Shown: piece after piece, positions 34,875 through 42,792 of the stretch
Numbering within the stretch: position 1 is the stretch's first letter
Layout of the letters: every line of letters starts with the position of its first letter
NCBI RefSeq assembly: GCF_003226345.1
Contig: NZ_PDOF01000001.1
Location: 558,001 to 622,000 of the forward strand
From: Alteribacter lacisalsi
Lineage (GTDB): Bacteria > Bacillota > Bacilli > Bacillales > Salisediminibacteriaceae
Reading direction: 5' to 3'
DNA: 64,000 nucleotides
The notes under the pieces: model-generated
Told to the model about the DNA's origin: nothing
Seen by the model: only the letters and a program-made list of their open reading frames with translations
The model's database searches: none
Translations under genes and position numbers: made by a program

Positions 34875-35780
34875 TCAGACTCCCCCCACTTCAATTCTTG
34901 CTACAGCATCATGGAGGTGAATGGATTCTTCATTCCGGCACTCTACAGAAAATCTGCTGATGCTTTCTGCTTCATAGAGGTCTGCGGCTGCGAGACGGGC
35001 GAGATCCTCTACAAATCGCGGATTTTCGTAGGCGGTTTCTGTTACGGATTTTTCATCCGGACGTTTCAGCACCGGGTAGAGAAGGGAACTGGCGTTGCTT
35101 TCAGCGGCGGATAAAAGGGTTTCCTTCCAGTCAGACATTAAGTAGTCCTTATGAAGCTGTGCCTCGATGGTCACGTTTCCCCGCTGATTGTGGGCACTGT
35201 ATTCACTGATTTCCTTTGAGCAGGGACAGAGTGTCGTTACCTTGGCTGTCATACCGGCTGTGATCGTCGCACCTCTTTCCCTGGAAAAAGATGCAGACAG
35301 GCTGCAGTGAGTATTCATCAGCCCTGTTTTACCCATGACCGGGCTTTCCCGCTCAAAAAACCATGGAAAGGACACAGTTACCTGGGCTGAGCGCTGTTCC
35401 ATCCTCGTGGCAATCGTTTCAGTAAGGTGTTGAAGGGACTGTGCTGAGAGGGTAAAGCCCTGTTCACCGTGAAACTCGTGCAGCACTTCTGTGAGTCTGC
35501 TCATATTAATCCCTTTTTTATTTTGGGCAAGAGAGGTTGTCAGAGTGAAATCAGCCACAGTGGTCTGCGTGAAAGGCTTTCGGCTGCTCGGAAGTGTGAT
35601 GGGATGCTTTACTCCTGTCACGCCAACAGAATGAATTGGAAACAAAAAATCCTGATCGGCATTCTGAAGATCAGGCATTGTTTCTTTATCCGTTGGTTTG
35701 TCTCCTTTTACAGGATCTACAGATCCAAAAAGACGGTGACGGTCAGACTTTGAAGGAAGTACGGTCGAGGTTATTGGCAT
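34875..35780 (-). CDS. folE2: GTP cyclohydrolase IB
   Basis: 301 residues, COG1469. Converts GTP to 7,8-dihydroneopterin triphosphate for folate, using metals other than zinc (Mn), so it replaces zinc-dependent FolE. Signature stretches: HSVGVTGVKHPITLPS, TTLCPCSKEISEYSAHNQRGNVTI (metal Cys and active-site region). AAGGAGAG precedes the ATG. The Zur-like box at 35796 lies 16 bases upstream, as in other bacteria where folE2 belongs to the Zur regulon. Confidence 0.96.
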   Translation of the reverse strand: MPITSTVLPSKSDRHRLFGSVDPVKGDKPTDKETMPDLQNADQDFLFPIHSVGVTGVKHPITLPSSRKPFTQTTVADFTLTTSLAQNKKGINMSRLTEVLHEFHGEQGFTLSAQSLQHLTETIATRMEQRSAQVTVSFPWFFERESPVMGKTGLMNTHCSLSASFSRERGATITAGMTAKVTTLCPCSKEISEYSAHNQRGNVTIEAQLHKDYLMSDWKETLLSAAESNASSLLYPVLKRPDEKSVTETAYENPRFVEDLARLAAADLYEAESISRFSVECRNEESIHLHDAVARIEVGGV

Positions 35781-35795
35781 AAGTGTCTCTCCTTG

Positions 35796-35818
35796 ATAAT
35801 AGTAATGATTACGATTTA
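35796..35818. promoter_or_regulatory. Zur-like box upstream of folE2
   Basis: AGTAATGATTACGATTTA: the central dyad TAATGATTA is intact and the right arm matches; left arm has three changes. Confidence 0.78.
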
Positions 35819-35916
35819 CGGTGAGTGGTATTATCTTACGGCATTAATGGACGAAAATCAATCATCTCGCTCTTTGCCTTTGACAGACCTGTCAAACCCG
35901 GTTAAGATGAGATCTG

Positions 35917-35939
35917 TAAATAGTAATCATTACGATTTG
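35917..35939. promoter_or_regulatory. Zur-like box upstream of the flavoprotein-permease pair
   Basis: TAAATAGTAATCATTACGAT plus TTG: only two mismatches to the 23-base extended dyad. It lies directly before the ribosome binding site of the gene at 35954. Confidence 0.82.
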
Positions 35940-35953
35940 AGGAGCTGATATAG

Positions 35954-37072
35954 ATGCGTGAGCAATATGATGTCGTGATTGTCGGGGCAGGTCCGGCAGG
36001 CGTGGGAATGGGGTCTTTGTTTAGTCAGCTGGGGTTTCGTCACTTTATCATTCTTGAAAAAAACGAGGTCGGCAGTACGTTCCTTCAATGGCCGAAGGAA
36101 ACCAGGCTTCTGACGCCTTCTTTTCCCGGGCACGGCTTTGGTCTTCTTGATCTGAACGCAGTGGTTCCCAGTACGTCTCCTGGTTATGCCTACAATACCG
36201 AACACCTGGACGGCAGTGAATATGCAGATTATCTGAAGCAGGTGGCCGGCCACTTCAAGCTGCCGATTAAGACGGGCGTTGACGTGCTGTCGGTGGAAAC
36301 AGACGAGAACAGGTTTACAGTTGAAACGTCAAAAGGAACGATTACAAGCCGTTTCGTCATTTGGGCCGGAGGCGAATTTCAGTATCCGGACCGTACGCCG
36401 TTTAAAGGGAGCGAGCACTGTATTCATCCGAGTGATGTGAAAAGCTGGTCAGACCTTCCCGGGAGCGAGCAAGTGATTATCGGGGGATATGAGAGCGGCA
36501 TGGATGCCGCGTACCACCTTATTGGGAGCGGAAAAAAAGTGACAGTCATTTCAAAAGGCGAACCGTGGAATAGTGAGGACCAGGATCCGAGTGTGTCCCT
36601 GTCTCCTTATACGAGCGACAGGCTGGATGGCATTTTCGATCATTCGAACCTGAACCTTCTCGGGCATGCCGAAGCAACTGAGGTGAAAAAGGAGGGTGAT
36701 AAGTATTTGATTCACCTTCGTTCAGACAAGGTTATCGCTTCTGAAAATCCTCCGATTATGGCGACAGGATATAAAAGCAGCCTCATCCGGATCGTGGAGC
36801 ACCTCTACTGGAATGAGGACGGGACGGCTGAACTGACAGAAAAAGATGAGTCCACGATTACAGAAGGGCTGTTTCTTACAGGACCTCAGGTGAAGCACGG
36901 AAACGTAATATTCTGCTTCATATATAAATTCAGACAGCGTTTTGCTGTGATTGCTGAGGAAATCCTTGGCCGGCTGGGTTTGGAAGCTGACGAAGAGGTA
37001 TTCAGGGCATACCGGAGAGCATCGATGTTTCTCGATGACTTGTCGTGCTGTGACAACAGCTGCCAGTGCTAG
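35954..37072 (+). CDS. FAD-dependent oxidoreductase with Cys-rich tail (CzcO/TrxB-like)
   Basis: 372 residues. FAD motif VIVGAGPAGVGMG (8-20), an ATG motif in PIMATGYKSS and a second nucleotide-binding segment VIIGGYESGMDAAYHL. The C-terminus ends SCCDNSCQC, four Cys in nine residues, suitable for binding a metal or acting as a thiol relay. Relatives are annotated as NAD(P)-binding/thioredoxin-reductase-like proteins. Behind a Zur-like box and 11 bases before the FeoB-like permease gene, so the pair probably serves in zinc uptake or metal handling (inference). Start ATG with GAGGAGC. Confidence 0.85.
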   Translation: MREQYDVVIVGAGPAGVGMGSLFSQLGFRHFIILEKNEVGSTFLQWPKETRLLTPSFPGHGFGLLDLNAVVPSTSPGYAYNTEHLDGSEYADYLKQVAGHFKLPIKTGVDVLSVETDENRFTVETSKGTITSRFVIWAGGEFQYPDRTPFKGSEHCIHPSDVKSWSDLPGSEQVIIGGYESGMDAAYHLIGSGKKVTVISKGEPWNSEDQDPSVSLSPYTSDRLDGIFDHSNLNLLGHAEATEVKKEGDKYLIHLRSDKVIASENPPIMATGYKSSLIRIVEHLYWNEDGTAELTEKDESTITEGLFLTGPQVKHGNVIFCFIYKFRQRFAVIAEEILGRLGLEADEEVFRAYRRASMFLDDLSCCDNSCQC

Positions 37073-37083
37073 GGGGCAGTGAG

Positions 37084-38214
37084 ATGAATGGTTCTGCTGC
37101 TTCCGCGCCTTCGGTACTTCCGGTACCGCCGTTCTTTAAAAAAACCGTGTTTCTTTTACTGATTGTGCTCATATACGGAGGGCCGGTGTATGCTGCATAC
37201 CACTTTGCATTATGGGTGGAACCGCTGGCGGAGCGGTTCGTCATTCTGCCTGCAGCTGCTCTGGCAGAAGGAGCTCCAAATCTCGTGTATTTATTCTTAT
37301 TTGGAGATTTTGGTATAGTTTCACTTGGAACGTTCTCACTTGTGTGGGCGTTCCCGGTTGTGGTGTTTGTTGGCATCAGCATTGCGGTGACAGAAGCGTC
37401 CGGTCTGCAGAGGGAACTGATCCGAACCGTGGATCCCATGCTCAGGCGCATCGGTCTCACAGGCAGTGATCTCGTCCCTGTACTTACAGGGTACGGATGC
37501 AATGTCGTGGCGATTATGAAGGCGCAGTCATGCCGAAGCTGCCGTCAGACCTCCTGCGCGGCGATGATTTTCTTTGGCTCCGCCTGCAGCTACCAGATCG
37601 GTGCGACACTTTCTGTTTTTAATGCTGCCCAGGTACCATGGCTGTTTCTTCCATATATACTGATGCTTTTTATCGTCGGTGCTGTACATACGAGAGTTTG
37701 GCACGGAAAACCGGCCGCTTCGGCGTATCCGCTGCGTTCTTCTTTAAATGCGACGATCCGCATACCGGATCCGAAAAGGGTGAAAAGAAAAGTCACCGGT
37801 ATGATCAGGCAGTTCTTTTTACAGGCGATGCCAGTATTTCTGCTCATCTGCATAATCGCGTTTGTGCTCAGTGAACTGAAGATTATCGCGTTTGCGGGAC
37901 GCCTTGCTGAACCCATTTTTCAATTCCTATCCCTTTCCACGGAAGCACTGACAGGGATTTTGTTTTCTTTTCTGAGAAAAGACGGCATTCTCCTCTTTAA
38001 TGAAGGAGGAGGCGCACTTATTATGAGTTTTACAACCGTTGAAGTCTTTATCTTTGTTTATCTGGCCTCCACGCTCTCCGGATGTCTTGTTACTGTATGG
38101 ACAATCGGAAAGTATCAGGGAGCCGGGCAGGCAATCCGCCTCACTTTACAGCAGGCTCTCTCTGCAATTGTTTCTGCACTAGCGATTCTTTCCATTGCGA
38201 GAATCCTGCTTTAA
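37084..38214 (+). CDS. FeoB-like / nucleoside-recognition (Gate) membrane permease without G domain
   Basis: 376 residues, about nine predicted helices. LTGYGCNVVAIMKAQSCRSCRQTSCAAMIFFGSACSYQIGATL resembles the FeoB Gate segment (GFGCNVPA), here with CRSCRQTSC. The second Gate-like half has SFLRKDGILLFNEGG. The soluble GTPase of FeoB is missing. Zur-like control and a Cys-rich oxidoreductase upstream suggest a divalent-metal importer, possibly zinc. ATG at 37084 with AGGGGG. A Fur box follows the gene. Confidence 0.85.
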   Translation: MNGSAASAPSVLPVPPFFKKTVFLLLIVLIYGGPVYAAYHFALWVEPLAERFVILPAAALAEGAPNLVYLFLFGDFGIVSLGTFSLVWAFPVVVFVGISIAVTEASGLQRELIRTVDPMLRRIGLTGSDLVPVLTGYGCNVVAIMKAQSCRSCRQTSCAAMIFFGSACSYQIGATLSVFNAAQVPWLFLPYILMLFIVGAVHTRVWHGKPAASAYPLRSSLNATIRIPDPKRVKRKVTGMIRQFFLQAMPVFLLICIIAFVLSELKIIAFAGRLAEPIFQFLSLSTEALTGILFSFLRKDGILLFNEGGGALIMSFTTVEVFIFVYLASTLSGCLVTVWTIGKYQGAGQAIRLTLQQALSAIVSALAILSIARILL

Positions 38215-38262
38215 AAGAAAATTCTGTATTGACGGAAGCAGAAGCGTAGACTAAAATGAAAT

Positions 38263-38277
38263 TGATAATCGTTATCA
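38263..38277. promoter_or_regulatory. Fur box upstream of the methyltransferase
   Basis: TGATAATCGTTATCA, one mismatch to the 7-1-7 Fur dyad TGATAATNATTATCA, with flanks extending the palindrome. Confidence 0.9.
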
Positions 38278-38317
38278 ATTGTAGCCGGTGACAGCCGGTT
38301 TTCTTTTTGGGTTTTGT

Positions 38318-38332
38318 TGAGAATGATTTTCA
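38318..38332. promoter_or_regulatory. Second Fur-like box, near the methyltransferase start
   Basis: TGAGAATGATTTTCA, two mismatches, immediately before the ribosome binding site. Confidence 0.7.
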
Positions 38333-38348
38333 ATTAGGAGGGGTTGAG

Positions 38349-39152
38349 ATGAATGAGGGAATGCTTGCTAAAGTCTGGGAAAAAAGTGCGCTCTACTACG
38401 ATATGGGAATGATCCGCCGCTCCCAGGCAGAATGGGATGATGCATTGATGCAGCTGATTACATCTCCAGGCGGTCTGGGGCTGGATCTTGGTACTGGAGA
38501 TGGAAAGTGGGCGTTTGCCCTGGAACGGATCGGATTCGACACGATCAGTCTCGATTCATCTGAAACACGTATAAAAAAAGCAGATCATCTTCGTGCACTG
38601 CAGAAAAGCCGCTGTGAATTCGCAATCGGTGATATAAAGAATCCGCCATTCAGTGAGCAGACGTTCAATGTTGTAACCACCAGGCTGCCATTCTGGGAGT
38701 GGACGGATGCCCCTGAATTTCTCTTCAGAATCAGGAAACAGTTAAATAACAGGGGCACATTTCTTAGTCTCGAAGAAACCTCTTCTAAAGGGAAGCTGAG
38801 AGTTGATCTGAGCCGTGCACTTCTTGAATATGCCGGTTTTAAAAAGACGGTATGCCGGGAGGTCATTCGACGCACTCACTACCGCTTTGAAGATCTTGCG
38901 GTGATGATGAAGAAAAACAGGAACGAGCTGGCTCTGTCGTATCACCAGTTTGCTGGAAGAACCTACAGCTGTGCTGAGATGAACGATCTCTTTCGGGAAC
39001 TGGGGCTCGATCAATGGTACGTGTCCGAGGAGGAGGGGATCCGTTACTTCGAGAAAAGAACACCGTACATGGCTGTGGCAGGATATAAGGAAGAAGAAAT
39101 AAATCTGAGAAACTTTGAAAATGTCGTTGACAATGATTCTCATTTACAATAA
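38349..39152 (+). CDS. Fur-controlled class I SAM methyltransferase
   Basis: 267 residues. SAM motif I GLGLDLGTGDGKWAFALERIG, motif II with LDSSETRI, then VTTRLPFWEWTDAPEF. The core is Rossmann-like; the C-terminal half has a helical lid and ends in an extension. No substrate motif known to me. AGGAGGGG precedes the ATG at 38349. Two Fur boxes upstream and two more before the iron transporter make it part of the iron-starvation response; siderophore or small-molecule methylation is possible (inference). Confidence 0.85.
   Translation: MNEGMLAKVWEKSALYYDMGMIRRSQAEWDDALMQLITSPGGLGLDLGTGDGKWAFALERIGFDTISLDSSETRIKKADHLRALQKSRCEFAIGDIKNPPFSEQTFNVVTTRLPFWEWTDAPEFLFRIRKQLNNRGTFLSLEETSSKGKLRVDLSRALLEYAGFKKTVCREVIRRTHYRFEDLAVMMKKNRNELALSYHQFAGRTYSCAEMNDLFRELGLDQWYVSEEEGIRYFEKRTPYMAVAGYKEEEINLRNFENVVDNDSHLQ
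39128..39142. promoter_or_regulatory. Fur-like box at the 3' end of the methyltransferase gene
   Basis: TGACAATGATTCTCA, two mismatches; overlaps the last codons and sits 108 bases before the binding-protein start. Confidence 0.65.
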
Positions 39153-39173
39153 ACTAAGAATCGTGGAAGAGAT

Positions 39174-39188
39174 TGATAATCATTCTCA
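39174..39188. promoter_or_regulatory. Fur box upstream of the ferric transporter
   Basis: TGATAATCATTCTCA, one mismatch to the Fur dyad. Confidence 0.88.
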
Positions 39189-39249
39189 TTACATAACAGC
39201 GGATTATCAATAGCTTCAGAACAACACAAAGAGAAGGGACAGATTGCTT

Positions 39250-40386
39250 ATGAAGAAGTACAAATTTTTACTTTACCCGGTAATGGCTCTTGGCTTGCTT
39301 GCCGCCGGTTGTGGAGCTGACGGTGACGACGAGGAAACAGCCGACACTGGAGCAGATACAGATCAGGAAACAGAAGAGCAGGATGATGAGTCAGCTGAGG
39401 GAGATGGCACTGACGAAGAGGCTGCTGAGCTTGATGGTGAACTCGTCGTTTACTCCGCTCGTAACGAGCAGTTTGTGCAGGCACTTCTGGATAAATTTGA
39501 AGATGAAACAGGCGTTGAAGTCCGTGCCCTGCATGAGGCTGATCCCCTCCAGCTAGTAGAGGAGCAGGCAAACGTCCAAGCTGACATCTTTATCTCAAAC
39601 GACGTCGGCGGTCTTGAATACCTGAACCAGGAAGGACTGCTTGAAGGTGGCGATTATGAAAACATTGACTCCATCGATGAGCAGTACCGTGCGGAAAACA
39701 ACGAATGGATCGCTCTTTCCACTCGTGCCCGCGGCTTTATATACAATAAAGATATGGTTTCTGAAGACGAAGTACCATCCAGTATGGAAGACCTTTTTGA
39801 CGAAGAGTGGGCTGATGTACCGAACGGCTACGCCATTACACGCGGTGGTAACGGTGGGATGATCGGAAACGTTTCCGCACTTCGTTACGAGTGGGGTGAC
39901 GAGCGCACGCAGGAGTGGGTGGAAGCGATCCGTGACAACGCTGCGGGAATCTTTGAAGGCCATGGCGACATCCGCCGTGCAGTAGGTGCCGGGGAGCACG
40001 CTTTCGGGCTTGTGAACAACTACTACTACCACCAGCAGCTTGAAGAGCCAAACGACAATAACGTTGGTTTTGTCTACCCTGACCAGGGCGAAGGTGAAAT
40101 GGGCGCGATTGCCAACGCAGCCGGAGTAAGTAAAGTAAGTGGCGGACCAAACAGTGAAAATGCTGAGGCGTTCATGAACTGGGTCCTTGAGGAAGAGAAC
40201 CAGCTTGCCTTTGTCGGTGAATCTCTCGAGGTACCGATCAATCCTGAACTTGAGCCTCCATTTGAGGATGCTGTACCTGTAACGGAACTGAACTTTCAGG
40301 ATATGCCTCTTCGTGAACTCGGAAACTATTTCCAGGATACGACACGGCTGATTGAAGACGCGGGGCTGGATCTTGATCTGAGATAA
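39250..40386 (+). CDS. Ferric-iron ABC transporter binding lipoprotein (FbpA/FutA-like)
   Basis: About 378 residues. Lipobox LLAAGC ends the signal peptide; a Glu/Asp/Thr-rich linker follows up to about residue 55. The binding domain starts LVVYSARNEQFVQALLDKFE, as in FutA/FbpA, and shows NNYYYHQQLEE, a Tyr cluster at the place of the iron-binding tyrosines. A Fur box lies about 62 bases upstream. ATG at 39250 is used; the TTG at 39244 is an alternative. Permease gene follows after 75 bases. Confidence 0.92.
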   Translation: MKKYKFLLYPVMALGLLAAGCGADGDDEETADTGADTDQETEEQDDESAEGDGTDEEAAELDGELVVYSARNEQFVQALLDKFEDETGVEVRALHEADPLQLVEEQANVQADIFISNDVGGLEYLNQEGLLEGGDYENIDSIDEQYRAENNEWIALSTRARGFIYNKDMVSEDEVPSSMEDLFDEEWADVPNGYAITRGGNGGMIGNVSALRYEWGDERTQEWVEAIRDNAAGIFEGHGDIRRAVGAGEHAFGLVNNYYYHQQLEEPNDNNVGFVYPDQGEGEMGAIANAAGVSKVSGGPNSENAEAFMNWVLEEENQLAFVGESLEVPINPELEPPFEDAVPVTELNFQDMPLRELGNYFQDTTRLIEDAGLDLDLR

Positions 40387-40461
40387 CACAATCATTTGGA
40401 CGTTCCCCCCTTCTTAATGATATACTTTTCAGAGAGATACAGCCTAAGGGAGAAGAGCAGG

Positions 40462-42138
40462 ATGACGGATAAATACAACAGCCACGACAACCAACAGAAT
40501 ACCGGAACAAATGCGAAGGTTGGAGACTCCAGGTCTCCAGCCCTTCTCCGTTTTATCGGAAGGCGCTGGCGTGCGGTCTGGAACGGAAATCCGCCGGGAC
40601 TAATCCTCCTTTTAGCAGGACTCGTAGTGGCACTGATTATGTCGGTGCCCATTATTTATGTGGCGTGGCGCTCCCTGTTTGCAGGTGCCGACTCTTGGCT
40701 TCGCCTCCTTGACGGTCGGATTCCTGCGCTATTATGGAATACGGCCTCGCTGACGATTGCCGTAACGGTGCTTGCGATTTCCATCGGGGTATCCCTTGCC
40801 TGGATCGTCGTCCGGACGGATCTCCCAGGACGAAAGACGTGGCAGTGGCTTATGGCGCTTCCTCTCGTCATTCCGCCTTACGTTGGCGCTGTAACGTATA
40901 TTATCGTGTTCGGCCCGAGCGGCTGGGCCAGGGATCTTTGGGAAGCGGTGCCTTTCCTCGGCGATTACGCATTGAACATTTACTCGTTCTGGGGTGTGTT
41001 TCTCGTATTGACTCTGTTTACGTACCCATACGTTTTCCTGATCGTAAGTGCCTCCCTACGCCGGATGAACCGGAACTACGAAGAAGTAGCCCGCTCGCAG
41101 GGCTACAGCACATCAAAGATATTCTGGAAAGTGAACCTGCCGTTTCTTCGTCCGGCGATCGGCGCCGGTGCGATTCTCATATCTCTTTACGTACTCAGTG
41201 ACTTCGGGGCGATTGCCATGCTTCGTTATGTGACGTTTACAGCAGCGATTTACTTTCAGCGTGCGAGCTTTGATACTGCTTCGGCGTCGGTTCTCAGCCT
41301 CGTGCTCATTGTGCTTACGATGGTCATCCTCTGGATTGAAGTACGCACGAGAAAAAAGAACAAGTTTTACCAGACGTCCAACAGCTACCGTGAACCGGAC
41401 ACATTGAAATTGGGAAAATGGAAGCCGCTGGCTCTTGTCTATGTGATTACCGTCTTTCTTTTTTCCGTTGCGCTTCCGATCGGGGTGCTTCTTTACTGGA
41501 CATACATCGGCTTCGAACAGCACGTGATCGATGAGCGGTTCTTCGGCTTTGCCTGGAACAGCCTGAAGGTTTCCGCCTTAGCCGCGGTGGTGGCAATGGT
41601 GCTTGCCCTTCCGGTTATTTACCTGAAGTCAAGATACCCGTCATTTATTTCCACGGGAATAGACAAGCTCAGTTATGCAGGCTACGCCCTGCCTGGTGTG
41701 ATTGTGGCTCTTGGAATGGTGTTCATCTTTAATACGCACATTCCGGCGTTTTACAATACGTACTACCTTATCATTCTGGCGTTTGTGATCCGCTTCCTGC
41801 CGCAGGCGATGCAGGCGGGAGAGGCGTCACTGAGCCTCGTATCCCCACGGATCGATGAAGCCGCAAGAAGTCTCGGCTACCCGCCGTGGAAGGTGATGCT
41901 CAAAGTGATCCTGCCTTCCATTATGCCGGGCGTCCTTGCAGGCGGAGCGCTAGTGTTTGTAAGTTCGATCAAGGAGCTTCCGGCCACGCTCATGCTTCGG
42001 CCTCCGGGCTTTGATACACTCGCCGTCCGGGTGTATTACGAAGCGAGCGAAGCCATCTATTATCAGGCGGCACCGGGTGCGCTTCTGATTGTACTCGTGT
42101 CGCTGATTCCTCTTCGTTATCTGCTGAAAAAATATTAA
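40462..42138 (+). CDS. Ferric-iron ABC transporter permease, fused two-domain (FbpB-like)
   Basis: About 558 residues with two BPD-type permease halves of six helices, each having an EAA-like loop: YEEVARSQGYSTSKIFWKVNLPFLRPAIG and IDEAARSLGYPPWKVMLKVILPSIMPGVL. The polar N-terminal 50 residues are cytoplasmic. AAGGGAGAAG precedes the ATG at 40462. It forms the channel for the binding protein upstream. No FbpC-type ATPase gene follows, and I find none in the window. Confidence 0.93.
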   Translation: MTDKYNSHDNQQNTGTNAKVGDSRSPALLRFIGRRWRAVWNGNPPGLILLLAGLVVALIMSVPIIYVAWRSLFAGADSWLRLLDGRIPALLWNTASLTIAVTVLAISIGVSLAWIVVRTDLPGRKTWQWLMALPLVIPPYVGAVTYIIVFGPSGWARDLWEAVPFLGDYALNIYSFWGVFLVLTLFTYPYVFLIVSASLRRMNRNYEEVARSQGYSTSKIFWKVNLPFLRPAIGAGAILISLYVLSDFGAIAMLRYVTFTAAIYFQRASFDTASASVLSLVLIVLTMVILWIEVRTRKKNKFYQTSNSYREPDTLKLGKWKPLALVYVITVFLFSVALPIGVLLYWTYIGFEQHVIDERFFGFAWNSLKVSALAAVVAMVLALPVIYLKSRYPSFISTGIDKLSYAGYALPGVIVALGMVFIFNTHIPAFYNTYYLIILAFVIRFLPQAMQAGEASLSLVSPRIDEAARSLGYPPWKVMLKVILPSIMPGVLAGGALVFVSSIKELPATLMLRPPGFDTLAVRVYYEASEAIYYQAAPGALLIVLVSLIPLRYLLKKY

Positions 42139-42145
42139 CTGACGT

Positions 42146-42183
42146 AAGCCCTTTTCCTTTATTTCCGGGAAAGGGCTTTTTAG
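42146..42183 (+). terminator. Rho-independent terminator after the iron transporter
   Basis: AAGCCCTTTTCC / GGGAAAGGGCTT stem and TTTTTA tail. Confidence 0.88.
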
Positions 42184-42385
42184 TGGGAAATCAAGGTCAA
42201 GGCTTCATAATAAAGAAAAGCCCATAGCGTCTGGGAGAAGTGTAAGGCAGAAGAAAAAGCGTTTTCCATAGACAGGGTTAATGTACAATTTTCGGATGTC
42301 AGAACGATGAATAAGACGAAACCTGAAACAAGTGATGAAGGAAGAGGCGTCTTTTTTCAGTAGTGATCCTGCTGATTCGTTTATT
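42184..42385. other. Intergenic stretch with a cre-like sequence
   Basis: No gene seen. AAAAGCGTTTTCC (near 42257) resembles a cre half, but no gene start is close. A possible AAGACG / CGTCTT stem with TTTTTT lies near 42315-42358. Confidence 0.35.
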
Positions 42386-42428
42386 TAAAAAAAAGCACAG
42401 CTGCTTCCAATTGGAACGCAGCTGCTTT
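42386..42428 (-). terminator. Terminator of the DUF4190-like gene
   Basis: Minus strand AAAGCAGCTGC...CCAATTGG...GCAGCTGTGCTTT then a T-run. Confidence 0.8.
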
Positions 42429-42460
42429 CACCGTTGACTTTATTAAGACTGCATGTAACC

Positions 42461-42733
42461 TCACATGGACGGTGCGTTATAGATTGACAGGAATCCAATA
42501 ACAATGAGCAAAAACTGAAGCACGATGGCAACGATTCCGCAGACGAGCCCTGCTGTAGCGAGCCCCTCACCATTCTCTCCAACACGGCGGATCTCGTTTT
42601 TTGCAATCACCGAAAAAATGATTGCAGCGACACCAAGAAATAGGCCTAATGCAGGAATGAGTAATGATGTTATGCCGGCTGTGAGACCAATGACAGCTTT
42701 CGTATTCGTTTTCTGTTTGGCTGCTGCGTCCAT
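42461..42733 (-). CDS. DUF4190-like small membrane protein
   Basis: 90 residues with two hydrophobic spans: TAGITSLLIPALGLFLGVAAIIFSVIAKNEI and GLATAGLVCGIVAIVLQFLLIVIGFL, and polar ends. This two-helix hairpin with a Gly-rich second span fits DUF4190. Function unknown. GAGGGGG precedes the ATG. It is followed by its own terminator. Confidence 0.8.
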   Translation of the reverse strand: MDAAAKQKTNTKAVIGLTAGITSLLIPALGLFLGVAAIIFSVIAKNEIRRVGENGEGLATAGLVCGIVAIVLQFLLIVIGFLSIYNAPSM

Positions 42734-42792
42734 AAGGGACCCCCTCAGAGGAAAAATATTGAAAATAAAGACAATTATACTATATCATACAT

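Noticed and set aside
42184-42385. Riboswitch or T-box leader before 42386
   Set aside because: No downstream plus-strand gene follows; the possible stem has a very long loop and no recognisable core.
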